Shown here in pieces: positions 34,869 to 45,800 of a stretch of DNA of 64,000 bases. The notes below the pieces were generated by a model. That model ran no database searches, had not been told where the DNA came from, and worked only from the letters and a program-made list of their open reading frames with translations. Source of the stretch: Pyropia yezoensis (lineage: Eukaryota > Rhodophyta > Bangiophyceae > Bangiales > Bangiaceae); the NCBI GenBank assembly GCA_009829735.1, contig CM020620.1, positions 17,752,354 through 17,816,353 on the forward strand. The letters run 5' to 3'. The position numbers and the translations under genes are program-made. How positions within the stretch are numbered: position 1 is the stretch's first letter; each line of letters begins with the position of its first letter.

Positions 34869-37800
34869 TCAACCCCGTCCAGCTGCCGCCGCACCCGCCT
34901 GAACCCCCAACATATCCAGCACTCCTTGAAACAGTACAGACGCAAATTGCGGTCCATTGTCCGATAGTGTACTATCCGGAATGCCATACGCGGCAACCCA
35001 GTGATCTAGGAAGGCTGCCACGACCGACATGGCCGTTATCTCTGCCAGTGGGATCGCTCGCGTAAGTTTCGTGAAGCGGTCACAGATGACCAGGAGGTAC
35101 TGGTTGCCATCCTCGGTCACTGGCAGTGGCCCAAGGATGTCCATTGCCAACGCGGCAAAGGGCTCCTTGGCCGGGAACAATAGCATAGCCGTAGTAGGCC
35201 GCCGTTCCATCAGACGGTTCTGTGCACAACTTGTGCAGGCAGCCACCCAACTGTAGATGTCCACCACCATGGACGGCCAGTAGTACCTGGTCCTCAGGGT
35301 CTGGTACAGTTTACTAGACCCCAGGTGTCCACCCGTGGGAGCGTTATGCTCCCTCTCAAGGATACTGTCCTTGAGGGATGCGGGGACGACAAGTTGTTCG
35401 GTCCCCTGGAATACCCCCCTCCTCATGAGGAGGCCATCGTCTCCCAGGAAGAACCGCGTCTCCGCCACTGTATCCAGGGTATCCCTCTGCGACTTGCAGA
35501 AGGGATCCTCGGCCTGGGCCTTCACTACTTCGTCCAGGGACAGGGGCAAGTACTTCTTGTTCCCTGGCGCCTCGGGATTCAACGCCTGACCCGAGCGCGT
35601 GACTACCCCCACGATGGGGATGTCCTCATCGACTGAAGTGGTGTCCAGTCCCTCGGTAGGTACCCGAGAGAGGCCGTCGGCAAGGGCATGTTGCCTGCCA
35701 GGTCGGTACTCAATATCAAAGTTGAAGGGTGCAAGTCGCACCCTCCACCGGTTGAGACGAGTGTTCGTACAGTCCGTCTTGAAGATGAACTGCAACGCGC
35801 GGTGGTCACAGCGGATGAGGAACTTCTCACCCTCTAGGTAGTGACGAAGTGACGTCACCGCCCATACCACTGCGAGTCCTTCCAACTCGGTGACTCCGTA
35901 GTTCTTCTCGGCCGAGTTTAGCCCCTTGCTGAAGTATCCCACCGGCAAGTACTCCTTGTCCGGCTGTTGCTGAAGCAACACACAACCAAGTTGGTCGTAG
36001 CTAGCGTCCACATCCAGGATGTAGTGGCCTCCCAACCTGGGAATAGCCAGGATAGGGGGCTTCAGCAGAAGGTCCCGAAGAGTCTCAAAGGATTCCTGCT
36101 CCACCCGACTTGGGGGAGGCAGGTTCTTCGGTAGCGTTGAGCTCACTAACTCATTCAACGGCTTCGCCACTTTGGCGAAGCCCTTAGTGAAACGTCGGTA
36201 CACGTTACACATCCCGAGGAAGCTCCTCATCTGGGTCTGGGTCCGGGGGTACTGAGCCTTGCGGATGGCCCTCAAGTTTTTCTCGTTGACACTGAGACGC
36301 CCCGGACGGACAACATGTCCCAAGTACTCCACCTCTTGAGTGAAGAGGTGGCACTTACTCGCCTTCAGTGACACTCCGGCGTCAGCAAGTAGCTTGAACA
36401 CCTGGCCAAGATGGCCAATGTGTTCCTCCGGACTTCGGGAGAACACAATGATATCGTCTAGGTACACGAGACAGATCTGCCACCGTACTCCGGCCAGAAT
36501 CATGTCCATAGCGCGCTGGAAAGTTGCCGGCGCGTTACACAGGCCAAACGGTAGACGCTTGCACTGGTAGGTACCACAGTGACAGGTAAAGGTAGTTTTA
36601 TGCCTGTCCTCCGGGGCAATGGGAATTTGCCAGTACCCCGCGTTACAGTCCAGGGTAGAGAACACGTTTGCCTCCCCCAGAGAGTCCAGACAGTCATCCA
36701 TCCGAGGTAGGGGATAACTATCCTTCACCGTGCTCTCGTTGAGCTTACGGTAGTCGATACAGAACCGGGGGGTCCCATCAACTTTGGGGACGATCACCAC
36801 CGGACTCGCCCACTCGGCGTTGCTGGCCTCGATCACATCGAGGGCCTCCATGCGAGCAACTTGCTCCTTAACGAGGGCCCTTGAACGGGGTCCCCCCCTA
36901 TACGGTTGTTGGCGTATAGGGGGCGCACCGGGTTTCAACTCGATCCGGTGTTGGGTAGCTCTCATGAGTCCCAATTGACCATCCCACAACTTGTGATATT
37001 GGTCCAAGAGGCGTTCAACTTGAACCCTCAACCTGGGTGGAACACCCTCCATGTTTACCTGGGGCCGAGGAGAGGCGGCCGACTTGGCTTGATGCTTCTC
37101 CTTTCCGGACTTCGGGTCGCTACTTGCGCCCGCGCTGAGGGTGACCGCTACTACCGGTCCCTCGTGTTGGTCGATATAGCCGAACTTGGCCCCCGACTTG
37201 AAGAACTTGGGCGACGAGCTCAGGTTCATCACCTGGATCCTCCACGGGACTCCGGCTTTGGAGTCCATCGTGCCAAGGGCAACATGCACTTGGTGCTTGC
37301 GAGCAAGACGGGGGTTAGGGTGCACCAACCCGTTCCCCGCATAATCAGTTACAACATCCACGTGCGCCACCGAGTTGGGGGGCAACATGACTTTACGGGC
37401 TAAACGCAGAGTAGCAGTAAACCCTTCCCTCACAGAACAAACAGGCTTCGACTGTGAAACTGTCACAGGAGCCACAGACTTTCCCTTACCAAGGATGGGG
37501 ATAGTCTCCCCATTCATCAACTTGACCCAGTACTCAGGGCCACAAATCAAAGGCACTTGTGTTACGACATAAGGGGTACCCAGAAGCAGGGGTACCGATA
37601 TATTCTCAACTACACCATAGGTCACGTCGACCTCATGGGTCCCCAACCGAGTTGGTAGGGTCACGGCACCAACGATGGGAAGTACCCCACCATTGATATC
37701 GATCAGATGGTCAGCTTTAGACTTCCAGCGTTGGAGCCTCATCCCCTTTGGTAATAGCGACTTGCGTATCAAGGAGGCTCCTGACCCGGTATCAAGTACG

Positions 37801-38033
37801 ATACGGACACAACAGGCGCGGCCGGGGGCAAGTTGCACCCGTCCAGCCACCTGGAAGTTCTCACCCGTCAGCACCGCGATGACCCGACGTGGGTTTACGT
37901 TCTTGGGAAGTCCCACCCGAGGTGGGCGGACTCCCTTAGGTCGCCGCAGTATCCGACACGGTTGGTTCGTCCTCTTGGCCCACTTGGCCGAGGCTGCCGT
38001 TGTGAGCTTCGGACGACCAGCTCCAACGGTCAT
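34869..38033 (-). pseudogene. Element E pol (protease, RT, RNase H, partial integrase)
   Basis: Frame from the ATG at 38033, which overlaps the gag stop as ATGA. Domains: retropepsin-like protease (VLDTGSGASLI, about residue 80), RT (FCIDYRKLNESTVKDSYPLP; YLDD at about residue 523), RNase H (LDVDASYDQLGCVLL), integrase zinc site (HNAPTGGHLG...CTSCAQN) and the start of the integrase core (MDILGPLPVTEDG; LSDNGPQF). The frame ends in a few Ala/Gly residues from adjoining repeat, so the integrase C-terminus and any chromodomain are not in this copy. The element is therefore a partial fossil, although the part present is open. Confidence 0.88.
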
Positions 38034-39976
38034 TCGTTTCCCGCCGACTTGGCGTCCGAATCTGAGGGCGAAGGGGACGACGACGAGTCCGAGGATGACG
38101 TGTCCGCCCCCTCCGTCGAGGGTGTGGCGACCGCCACCACTGGTCGAGACCCACCCTCGCGGTGTGAACGCACTTCGTTCGTAGCCGACTTCTTACTCGC
38201 ATTCCTAACAAGCTGTTGGATGCGTTTACTCAACTTGGGGCAATCATATGCCCAGTGACCATCGGAGTTGCAGTTCCAACACCGATGATCAGTTCCCGGA
38301 GGGGTCTTCCCAACTGGGGAAGACGACGAGGTACCTTGGGAAGTTCCCACGGCAGCTACCACCCTCTCCTTGCGGATTCGGCGTGCCTCTCGCAACTCTC
38401 TGGCCTGGCGCGCCTCTTCCCGTTCCTTGGCCAACTCGGCCTGACGCTCCTGGCGTTGTTCCTCCCGCAACTTGCGGTAGGCCTCGCCTCTGCGGTAGGC
38501 GAACCTAGCCAACTCGGCCAGGGTTGCCCGGGCAGTGTTATGCTCCCGGGTCTCCATCCGGACTGACCAGTGGAGTCCTTCCACAAACCGACTCTTCACC
38601 ACAGCTTGTGGATGAAGAAACCCACAAAGATTGTTGAGCTTACGGACCCGCTCCGCAAAGGACAACTCGTCCTCCGCCTCTTCCTGATGGGCTTGCGTAA
38701 ACTCCTCGACTTGAGAAGCCAACGCCGCTTCATCAACCATGGCCCTCAACAACCAGTTGACGAGCTCCAAATAGGACGTCACCTCCCCAGCGCCTCCACT
38801 TGAGGAGCTGGGCATGACGGACATAAGTTCTGTCCGCAGGTCTCCCTTCGTAAACTCCTGTAGCATGTAAAAAGCCATGCCTTCACTTATGGCATTGTCG
38901 TCACAGGCTTTTGTGAAACGACGTAGGAACTCAAAGACACGGAGGGGGGGAGTTCCATCCCACTCCGCTTTGTGCCCAAAAGAGTGAAGTGCATTCTTCT
39001 TGGCACGGCCCATGGCTCGGGCCTGGTCAGGACCATACGCCACCGACTTGTTGTGGAGGGCGTAGGTCTCACAGTCAAAGATCCTCTGGTAGACCGGGTT
39101 GGCTACCTGGATCTTGGGCGGCACCTCACGTTGAGGGAACAGCCGCTGTGGCACTGGGGTAAGTTCACCCACAGTGCCTGTAGTCCGGCGCGGCGCGCTT
39201 GGTGTAGCCGCCGGTGTTGTCGGGGGGAACTCCCCCATGAAGGGCGTACGCCCCACCGAGTATGGTGTGGCTCCCTCGTTGGGAGTCACAGGGGTCGCCC
39301 CCTGTTCAGGGCGACCCGAGATAGGTGTCAGGGGGGGCACCCCCTGCGCCTGCGGGCTCGAAGGCCCCAATCCGGTCTGGACATTAAGGCCATCTGGCAA
39401 ACTCGCCACAATCTGATTCAGAATAGTATTCGTCATCGTGACCACCAGGTCCGGCAAAGTCTGCCGCAACACAGTGGTCGCCTCCCGACGGACAGTTTCC
39501 GCGAGGAGTGGATTGACGACTCCAGTTGAGTCTCGGTCCACCTCCGGGAGTCCACCTGAGGGGTAACCACGTTCCTCAGGGGTCTCAACCGGGGGCATGG
39601 GCGCGAGCCCATCGCCGACCAACGGAGGTCCGCCGTCCTCCGAAAGCCTAGTTGGCGATGGCTCCATGCCAAAGTTGGCTCCAACCCGAGTGGAACTCGC
39701 GGGGACAGTCCTCACCCCTTGGGACGTTCCCGTTGAGTATACCACGCGGTGGCCAGACTTCGGCCCACCCACGTCAGAAGTGTCACCCGAGTGAACTCCC
39801 GACTGAGTCGGGGTGGCCTGTTGCCCGCCCGCACTTCCAGTCCTGCTGGCTTGAGGGACCTCTAGTCCCTCTGCGACCCCAGGTAAACCCACCTGTGTCT
39901 CACCAGTATTCAAAGGCACTGAAGTACGTGCGTCACCCGTGTACTCCCCGGACGACGGGGGGTCCGAGCTAGCCAT
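38030..39976 (-). CDS. Element E gag
   Basis: About 648 residues from the ATG at 39976; a GTG at 40000 would extend it by eight residues, but the ATG is preferred. The N-terminal half is G/P/T-rich. A capsid-like region follows (FLRRFTKACDDNAISEGMA, then LNNLCGFLHPQAV), then a strongly charged helix of about 40 residues (REARRIRKERVV) and one CCHC zinc knuckle (CWNCNSDGHWAYDC, about residue 560) near the C-terminus. The acidic Ser-rich tail ends in the overlapping gag-pol junction. It would form the particle shell and bind RNA. The frame is open throughout. Confidence 0.85.
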   Translation of the reverse strand: MASSDPPSSGEYTGDARTSVPLNTGETQVGLPGVAEGLEVPQASRTGSAGGQQATPTQSGVHSGDTSDVGGPKSGHRVVYSTGTSQGVRTVPASSTRVGANFGMEPSPTRLSEDGGPPLVGDGLAPMPPVETPEERGYPSGGLPEVDRDSTGVVNPLLAETVRREATTVLRQTLPDLVVTMTNTILNQIVASLPDGLNVQTGLGPSSPQAQGVPPLTPISGRPEQGATPVTPNEGATPYSVGRTPFMGEFPPTTPAATPSAPRRTTGTVGELTPVPQRLFPQREVPPKIQVANPVYQRIFDCETYALHNKSVAYGPDQARAMGRAKKNALHSFGHKAEWDGTPPLRVFEFLRRFTKACDDNAISEGMAFYMLQEFTKGDLRTELMSVMPSSSSGGAGEVTSYLELVNWLLRAMVDEAALASQVEEFTQAHQEEAEDELSFAERVRKLNNLCGFLHPQAVVKSRFVEGLHWSVRMETREHNTARATLAELARFAYRRGEAYRKLREEQRQERQAELAKEREEARQARELREARRIRKERVVAAVGTSQGTSSSSPVGKTPPGTDHRCWNCNSDGHWAYDCPKLSKRIQQLVRNASKKSATNEVRSHREGGSRPVVAVATPSTEGADTSSSDSSSSPSPSDSDAKSAGNE

Positions 39977-40056
39977 GTTGGCTAACGATCCGTATGACAC
40001 GGTCCAAGTCCACCGTTCCTCTGAGACAGAGGGCCCCCTACACCCGGGTGCACCCG

Positions 40057-40073
40057 GAGGTAAAGTTTACCTC
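40057..40073. repeat. 17-bp odd palindrome upstream of element E gag
   Basis: GAGGTAAAGTTTACCTC, perfect 8-base arms around G. It is nested in a wider pairing of gacagag (about 40025) with ctctgtc (40071-40077). Confidence 0.75.
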
Positions 40074-40084
40074 TGTCCCCTGCT

Positions 40085-40330
40085 GCTCCACCAAATGTGG
40101 CAAAAACCACTCGCACACACAGTACCCAAGTTGGGGCGGTGTGCGAGGGCTGCCTCCCGTGTCGGGGGAACCGGAAGAAGTGCAAGTCGCACACACTCTA
40201 TCCCTGTTGTGGGGCAATCCCCCCACGGACAAACAAGAAGATGGTGTGTGGTCCAACAGTTTCTTGGTCGGGACGGGGACGCAGGGCCAAGCCCCGCTGT
40301 CCCTCCCCTTATCCCCCCAGGGTCCACTCA
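40085..40330 (+). other. Cys-rich plus-strand segment upstream of element E
   Basis: Read on the plus strand (antisense to gag, on its 5' side) this gives CEGCLPCRGNRKKCKSH and later VCGPTVSWSGRG. The window start (1-170) has a homologous stretch in the same frame (TGRKAGC...VCRPNVSWSGRG), with several differences at third codon positions. No complete ORF with a clear start is seen. It could be a small zinc-binding peptide or conserved LTR sequence. Low confidence as coding. Confidence 0.3.
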
Positions 40331-40415
40331 GAATCTCGCCACTCAGAATCTCCCACCCCAGCACCTGCCCACCGGGCCACACGAAAATTCAAGACGATAA
40401 ATGCAGAAAACCCTC

Positions 40416-40432
40416 AAATCCAAGTTGGATTT
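40416..40432. repeat. 17-bp odd palindrome
   Basis: AAATCCAAGTTGGATTT, perfect 8-base arms around G, at the place matching the palindrome at 236-258 in the related left-edge segment. Confidence 0.75.
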
Positions 40433-40655
40433 ACTACTAAGCTAACTATCCCGAACTTAGGGAATATGGACCCAAATGCAGGGGGAGGAACGGATCAGGC
40501 TAGTGGCCTGCCGCCCCTTGCATGGCACGTGTTGCCCCCTACCTGGGGGTCAATACTGCCACAGGGGGTGCGTCGGTGGGCTTTTTGTGCCAACACCCCC
40601 CCTCCAGGCGTCTGTGGGGCACGGGGTGGCGGTTTCTTCCCCCCCAAGATACCCC

Positions 40656-40764
40656 CCGGCCGCCCCCCACCTAGACTCCCACCGGCGGCCCCCACCCCTC
40701 CCCCCCTGATGCTCTCCGGCTGCCCCCCCCCTAGACTCCCACAGGCAGCCCCCACCCCCCCCCA
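40656..40764. repeat. Imperfect tandem duplication, about 50-60 bp units
   Basis: ccgg-c/t-gcccccc...tagactccca...ggcagcccccaccc occurs twice (from 40656 and from 40716) with a few differences, in C-rich DNA. Confidence 0.7.
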
Positions 40765-42797
40765 CAGACCACGCCGCCTGCCTCCCGGGTGCCCCGTCTG
40801 CACCCAGTGAGGGCCCGCCCCGGGGTCAATCCCCTCAGAAGGGGCCTGTGGGAAGGGGGGGGGGCGATCCGCAGCCCACGCCCAGCGTATTCAGTGGCCC
40901 AAGGATAGTCGGCGGGAGGCTTCCAGCTAATCATACGACAACAATCACACGTAGATTTTTATTTCGTGGTCTAGACGAGCCCCACACACAAAGCAGCACG
41001 CGACCATTTAGCAGTCACCCGACAACACGCGCAAAGCGACCGCCGCCCTACCCGCAAAGAAAAAAAATCTCTGAAGATTGACGTCACCGGTCAAACAGTG
41101 GCCAAACAAGCCGTCAGGGCCCCTCCTCCAGCATTTTCCCCGTTTCTGTCTCGTGCGAGGCCCCCTCAGACAAACGTAACATCCACGAGGGATCGGGATG
41201 CGGAGTGACGCGTCGTGGGGACGTCTGATGCCCCCCTCCCCCCCCCCCCCTCTGCCGCTTGGCACGCACTCGACGAGCAACGTCCTCGCTGCCACCAACA
41301 GTGACAAGCCACATAGAGGCGAACCAGCGTCAGAAACAACGTCGATTGCATCCAGGTCGCCAGGCGCGTCGCGATCCGCAGGGCCTCGCGCGGCGCGGAG
41401 CAGTCAAACATGCGGGAAGGGCGTTCAAGCCCGCACAGGCGAACCCGCATAGGACCCTTGCGGGAACAGCAACGCTGTCCCTCACATTGACCGCCCTGCA
41501 CCCCTTCACGATTGACTACCGATCGTTCTGCACTTCCTCACCAAGCCCCTAAAAAAGGTCTTCAGGAGGGGGGTACCAGCGATGACCGAACTGGCGGCGC
41601 GCCTCACACAGTGCTGATACGTGCCAGGACATGTCTTCTCTCCTCCTTTACATCACGTGTGTCCCCAATCAAGCGGTATGCGCTGTCTAAAAGCCAATAG
41701 GGGGCCGGCAAGCCCGCAGTGGTCCCCTTTCGCGCCCCCGGGACCATGCAAGATTTCTGTGAGGTTCATACGTGGCGCGGCCGTTTCCCCTCCTGCCGGC
41801 CACCCCATCAACAGAGGGAGTCGGAATCGCTTCGAAAAACCCAGCGAGACCGATCGTCCAAAAAATTGACCCGCTCTGGGGGCAGGCGAGACCCAACGAT
41901 CGATGAAGTAGCCCACTACACCGAGGTGCGCGCTGGGACGATCGCACCCCCAATCTGGGCACGTCGACTCCCTGGCGGCGATTCGAGACACGTGCCTCGC
42001 ATTCCAGTCTTAAACTTTTTAGTATTTTCGGGGGTTGGTCCGGACGCTCCCAACGACAAGATCCCCAACCTCGTCCAATTCACTGGTGTGTGGAACGTTT
42101 TTTAAACAAGTCCACGTTGATTCGATTCTTCTTGGGGTTTGCGGTTGGTCTTCCAATGAGGTGCCTCCACGTAAGTGCTTAAATGGGTTCATTGAACAAT
42201 GGGGAGGGCTGTTGCTGGGTATGCTCTGAGGCCTGCCCGTTGTATGTACACTATACTGGCCATGCAGGAGGCGAAAAAAGAATGTACTCCACTGCGCAGG
42301 CGCGGCGGCCACGTGCGCTTGTGGTGGAGGCGCGGCGCGAGGCGGCCGCCGGGAGAGCACTGAGCTCGCGACGGGGCAGCCGCAGCTGTCGCCACAGGCT
42401 CCCTCCCGCTTCCCCCGCCAACTGCATCGCCCCCCAGCTGACGTCAACTCTGTGGCGGCTTTGCGCGTGGTGGGGCGGCAGTTGCGTTGACGGCAGCCGC
42501 GTACGAGGCAGCACATTGCATTCATCCTCCCCCCCCCCTTGCTGGTGGCCACGTCCCGCACGGCCCGTACCCGCCCCCGTCCGCCTCTTCTCATTCTTCT
42601 GTGCTTCGCGTGTGCGATTCTGCGTGGTGCTGTATGTTCTCTTCTTCCTCTTTCTGCCATTCAATCCGTGGTGTGGTGGTCTTCCCCTGTTGGTGGTGCC
42701 GTAACGTCTTGTAGCTTGCCAGCGCCAGCTGAGGTCATCTGACATCCTTGCGTCCTATCCTTTGATATTCCCCCGTTGGACTGACAGGATTTTGCGC
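40765..42797. other. Intergenic region upstream of the NTPase-nuclease gene
   Basis: No gene is recognised. Short open frames on both strands lack family features. The last ~300 bases (42500-42797) may hold a 5' exon and intron of the next gene, since a splice acceptor is visible at 42830. Confidence 0.45.
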
Positions 42798-42830
42798 CTG
42801 CTCCTCTTCTCTTGTCTTGCGCCGCCCACA
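42798..42830 (+). promoter_or_regulatory. Putative 3' splice acceptor before the NTPase-nuclease ORF
   Basis: A pyrimidine-rich stretch (ctgctcctcttctcttgtct) runs into cgcccacag at 42822-42830. The long frame is open from just before this point but has no ATG until 42884, which fits an upstream non-coding or short coding exon. Confidence 0.4.
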
Positions 42831-42883
42831 GGATCAGTGGGCTGACCCCAGCGACATCCTCTGTTGCCAAGATCTTGCCCAGC

Positions 42884-45800
42884 ATGCCCCTCGTCCTAGG
42901 GTTTATGGGTGCTTCGACTGGGTCGGACCTTGTTGGAGGAGGCATGTACCACGCGCGCGTCATGCGCATCGGGCAGCCCCCCGGGCTGTTCCCTCAAGTG
43001 GCAGTCGCACGACGGGTGCGGTTCTCCGCAGCGTCGCCCTACCAGGCCTCCTCGCCTCTGCCGTGTCGGCCAGCGACGGTGATGTCTGGCTCTGCAGGTG
43101 TGCCCGGCGACAACCCCAAGGCGCCCAAGGACCCCTCGGCTGTGCTGGCGGAGCTCTACAACAATGCCACGTTTCATTTGCGGAAGAGCGAGCAGGCTAC
43201 AACAGAAGCCGAGCGCGAGGAGCTGCTAACGCTGCACCGAGAAGGGATGGCGCTGTATCGCTCCAAGAAGGCGTCCATCGAGCGGGCCGAGACGGCGGCC
43301 GCAGCCTTAGACCAGCTTGACACAGAGATCGCCAAGCTCACCCACAAGCGCTCCTCGGTGGCGCAGTGGCTTCGCGTGAAGGGCGTCTCCCAGGTGCAAG
43401 CTGGTGACCCGTCAGCTGATCGCGGAAAGAACTACCGTAAGAACTCCCGTCGAGCGGTGCGCAAGCGCATCGGGGAGCTGCGCCAGCTCACCGCGTCGCT
43501 GACGGACTTGCGCATCAAGCGGTTGAGGCTTCTGGACTACAAGCAGGTGTCAGTCGGCGACATCCTCAAGCGCTTGGAGCTGACGCGCCATTCGCGGGAC
43601 GACCGACACCGCGAGCCCCCGTTGTGGTGGGAGGTGTTTCACCCGCTGCCGGCGTGGGACGCGGGGATCGAAGATGGTCAACGGACGGCAGTCCGGATAT
43701 GGAGCACGATGCTGTCGCACAGTGCTCTGGCACCACCTGTGGTGGCCTCGACCGACGAGCCCGTTGACGACTCCTCTGCACCGAAGAACCGTATCCGCGC
43801 CAAGCTTGCAGCTGTGGTCGCTACACCGGGGCTGGGCAAGACGCTCGCGCTGCAGCAGTTTTGCCGACTACACATGCGGCTGGCCAGGGAGGCTGAGGAC
43901 CTGCATTGCTCGTGGGTGGCCGCGGCCACGCTGGACAAGGAGCTGGCCAACGAGGGGCAAACGCTGGCGCAGGTGGCCGACTTTGCTGCGTCGTGTGTCG
44001 TCTTTGGTGTCAACTTCAACGACAATTACGCCATCCAACCAGAAGAGTACGATCTGGTCAATGCGGACGACGCCTACGTGGAAGTGCCTCTGTACCTGCG
44101 GGTCCTTTTCGTCGAGCTGGCCGAGCTGAGGCCTGGAAAGGTGGCTGAGGACTTCACGATGTTTGTGGGACAGGCCTGTGCTGCCATCAAGGCCGGCATT
44201 CTTCCCAGTGATGCTCTCCAAAATGAGGTCATTGAGCTGCTGAGTACCCGGGGATCGCGAGGTGGCGCAGCTAGCCGGATCATCCTGGCCGTAGACGAGC
44301 TGGGCAAGGCGGCCAACCTTCTACCGCCGCAGCCGTACCAGCGCCGCTACCCCGATGCGGCAGCCAAAGTGCCCAACTACGACGCTGCTGACGGGCTGCG
44401 ATCTGCTTGTGCCCGGCTGACGGACAGGTTTGGCGGCCTGACGGTCTGCACATCTATCACCAGTTCTCTGGTGGAGCGCGAGCTCCAGACGCCCTCGCAG
44501 CGGTCGCTGACATACGTCGAGCTGGAGGGCCCCGTCGATGTTCGGCCACTTTTGCGGCGTGCACTGGAGCAATTGGGTGCCAGGGGGCTCCATCTTAGCT
44601 GCTTTGGTTGGCGGTACTCATGGAAGGTGGAGCTGAAGGCGTCACGCGAGGGCCGCGACGTGTCCAACCCTACTCGTTTGCTGGACGCTCTGTGCGCCCT
44701 CACGGGTGGTCACCCACGTTTTGCTTCCTGGGCGGCCGTACTGCTGTCCAGAGCGGGGCCTGGTGCCAGCGTGTGGGGCATCCTCTCGCAAGCAGCGCGC
44801 GACGCCTCTATCGCACTTGTGCCCAGCTCGGACGTCATCTCAGGGATGTACACCGGTACGGACGAGTTCTTCACCAAGATCTTTCGAGGTGAGCAGGTCC
44901 GCTACCATGACAACGCCCTGTCGATCCAGACCGAGGACGGCATCACCCAGTACTCGTGGGACGAGCTGCGCAGCAGCTCCATCGTGATTGCGTCCGGCGG
45001 CAGTGTCTTCAATCCGCTGGTGGTGCCAATGCAGCTGTTTGACGTCATGGCGGGCACCAGGACAACCACCTGTGACGTACTGAAGCCGTTGTCCTACTTT
45101 GCGCCTTCCTCGACGTCGCACTCGGCAACCTGGGAGCGGATGACGGCGGCGATGGAGGTGGTGCGCTCCTTGCTGCGATCGCGCAGGCCTGCCGAGTACC
45201 GAGCCACAACTCTCCGGGGTATGTATGCCACTGCTGTCGACGGGAAAGCCCTCCCTGTCACCCACGTTGGCGATAGCCCCTTGGTGAAGGACGTGCAGTT
45301 GTGTGCTGATCTGCCCTTCAAGGGCGTCCGCAACGACAAGTCCTTTGATGAGCTGCTTATGATGGCTTCGGACCCTGACTACAAGGAGGAGCTGCAGCAG
45401 TGCGTGTGGCTGATGCCCGGCAACGAGGCGGGTATTGATGCCGTCATCTTCTTCAAGTGTGCGTCAGATGGTGCGGGCGTCAAGCAAGGGGACCTCATTG
45501 CGGTGGGATTGCAGTTCAAGAGCTCCAACCTGTTGCAGGGCAACAAGACGGTCCGGCAACTCAACGGCCAGATGGTGCAGGACATGTGGGACAAGCTGTG
45601 CCCAGTGCTTGGCGGAAGCTGGGAGCATTGGCAGAACCGCTTTGCGCTTGTCGTTGTCTGCCGTCTAACTAAGGCGAACTCCTTCGACGCATCCAAGGCG
45701 ACGCCCATCAAGCCGCTCAAGGAGGAGGCTGATGAGCGTGACGTGGAGCGGTACAGTGCTGCAATAACCAACCGACAGTTTGCGCAGCAGTCGCGGGTGG

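Larger units (their letters stand above)
34869..40432 (-). mobile_element. Element E: Ty3/gypsy element, incomplete
   Basis: Minus-strand Ty3/gypsy element with gag (38030-39976) and pol (34869-38033) in separate overlapping frames. It runs from within integrase, near 34.9 kb at the junction with GC-rich repeat, to an upstream region holding palindromes and a C-rich leader (40000-40432). The LTRs could not be delimited because only one end is present. It is a different subfamily from A, B and D by gag sequence and protease-RT linker. The coding parts present look open. Confidence 0.85.

Noticed and set aside
42812-42883. Using the upstream TTG at 42812 as start of the NTPase-nuclease gene
   Set aside because: It lies before a good splice acceptor (cccacag ending at 42830), and nuclear genes rarely start at TTG. 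The first ATG at 42884 is used instead.
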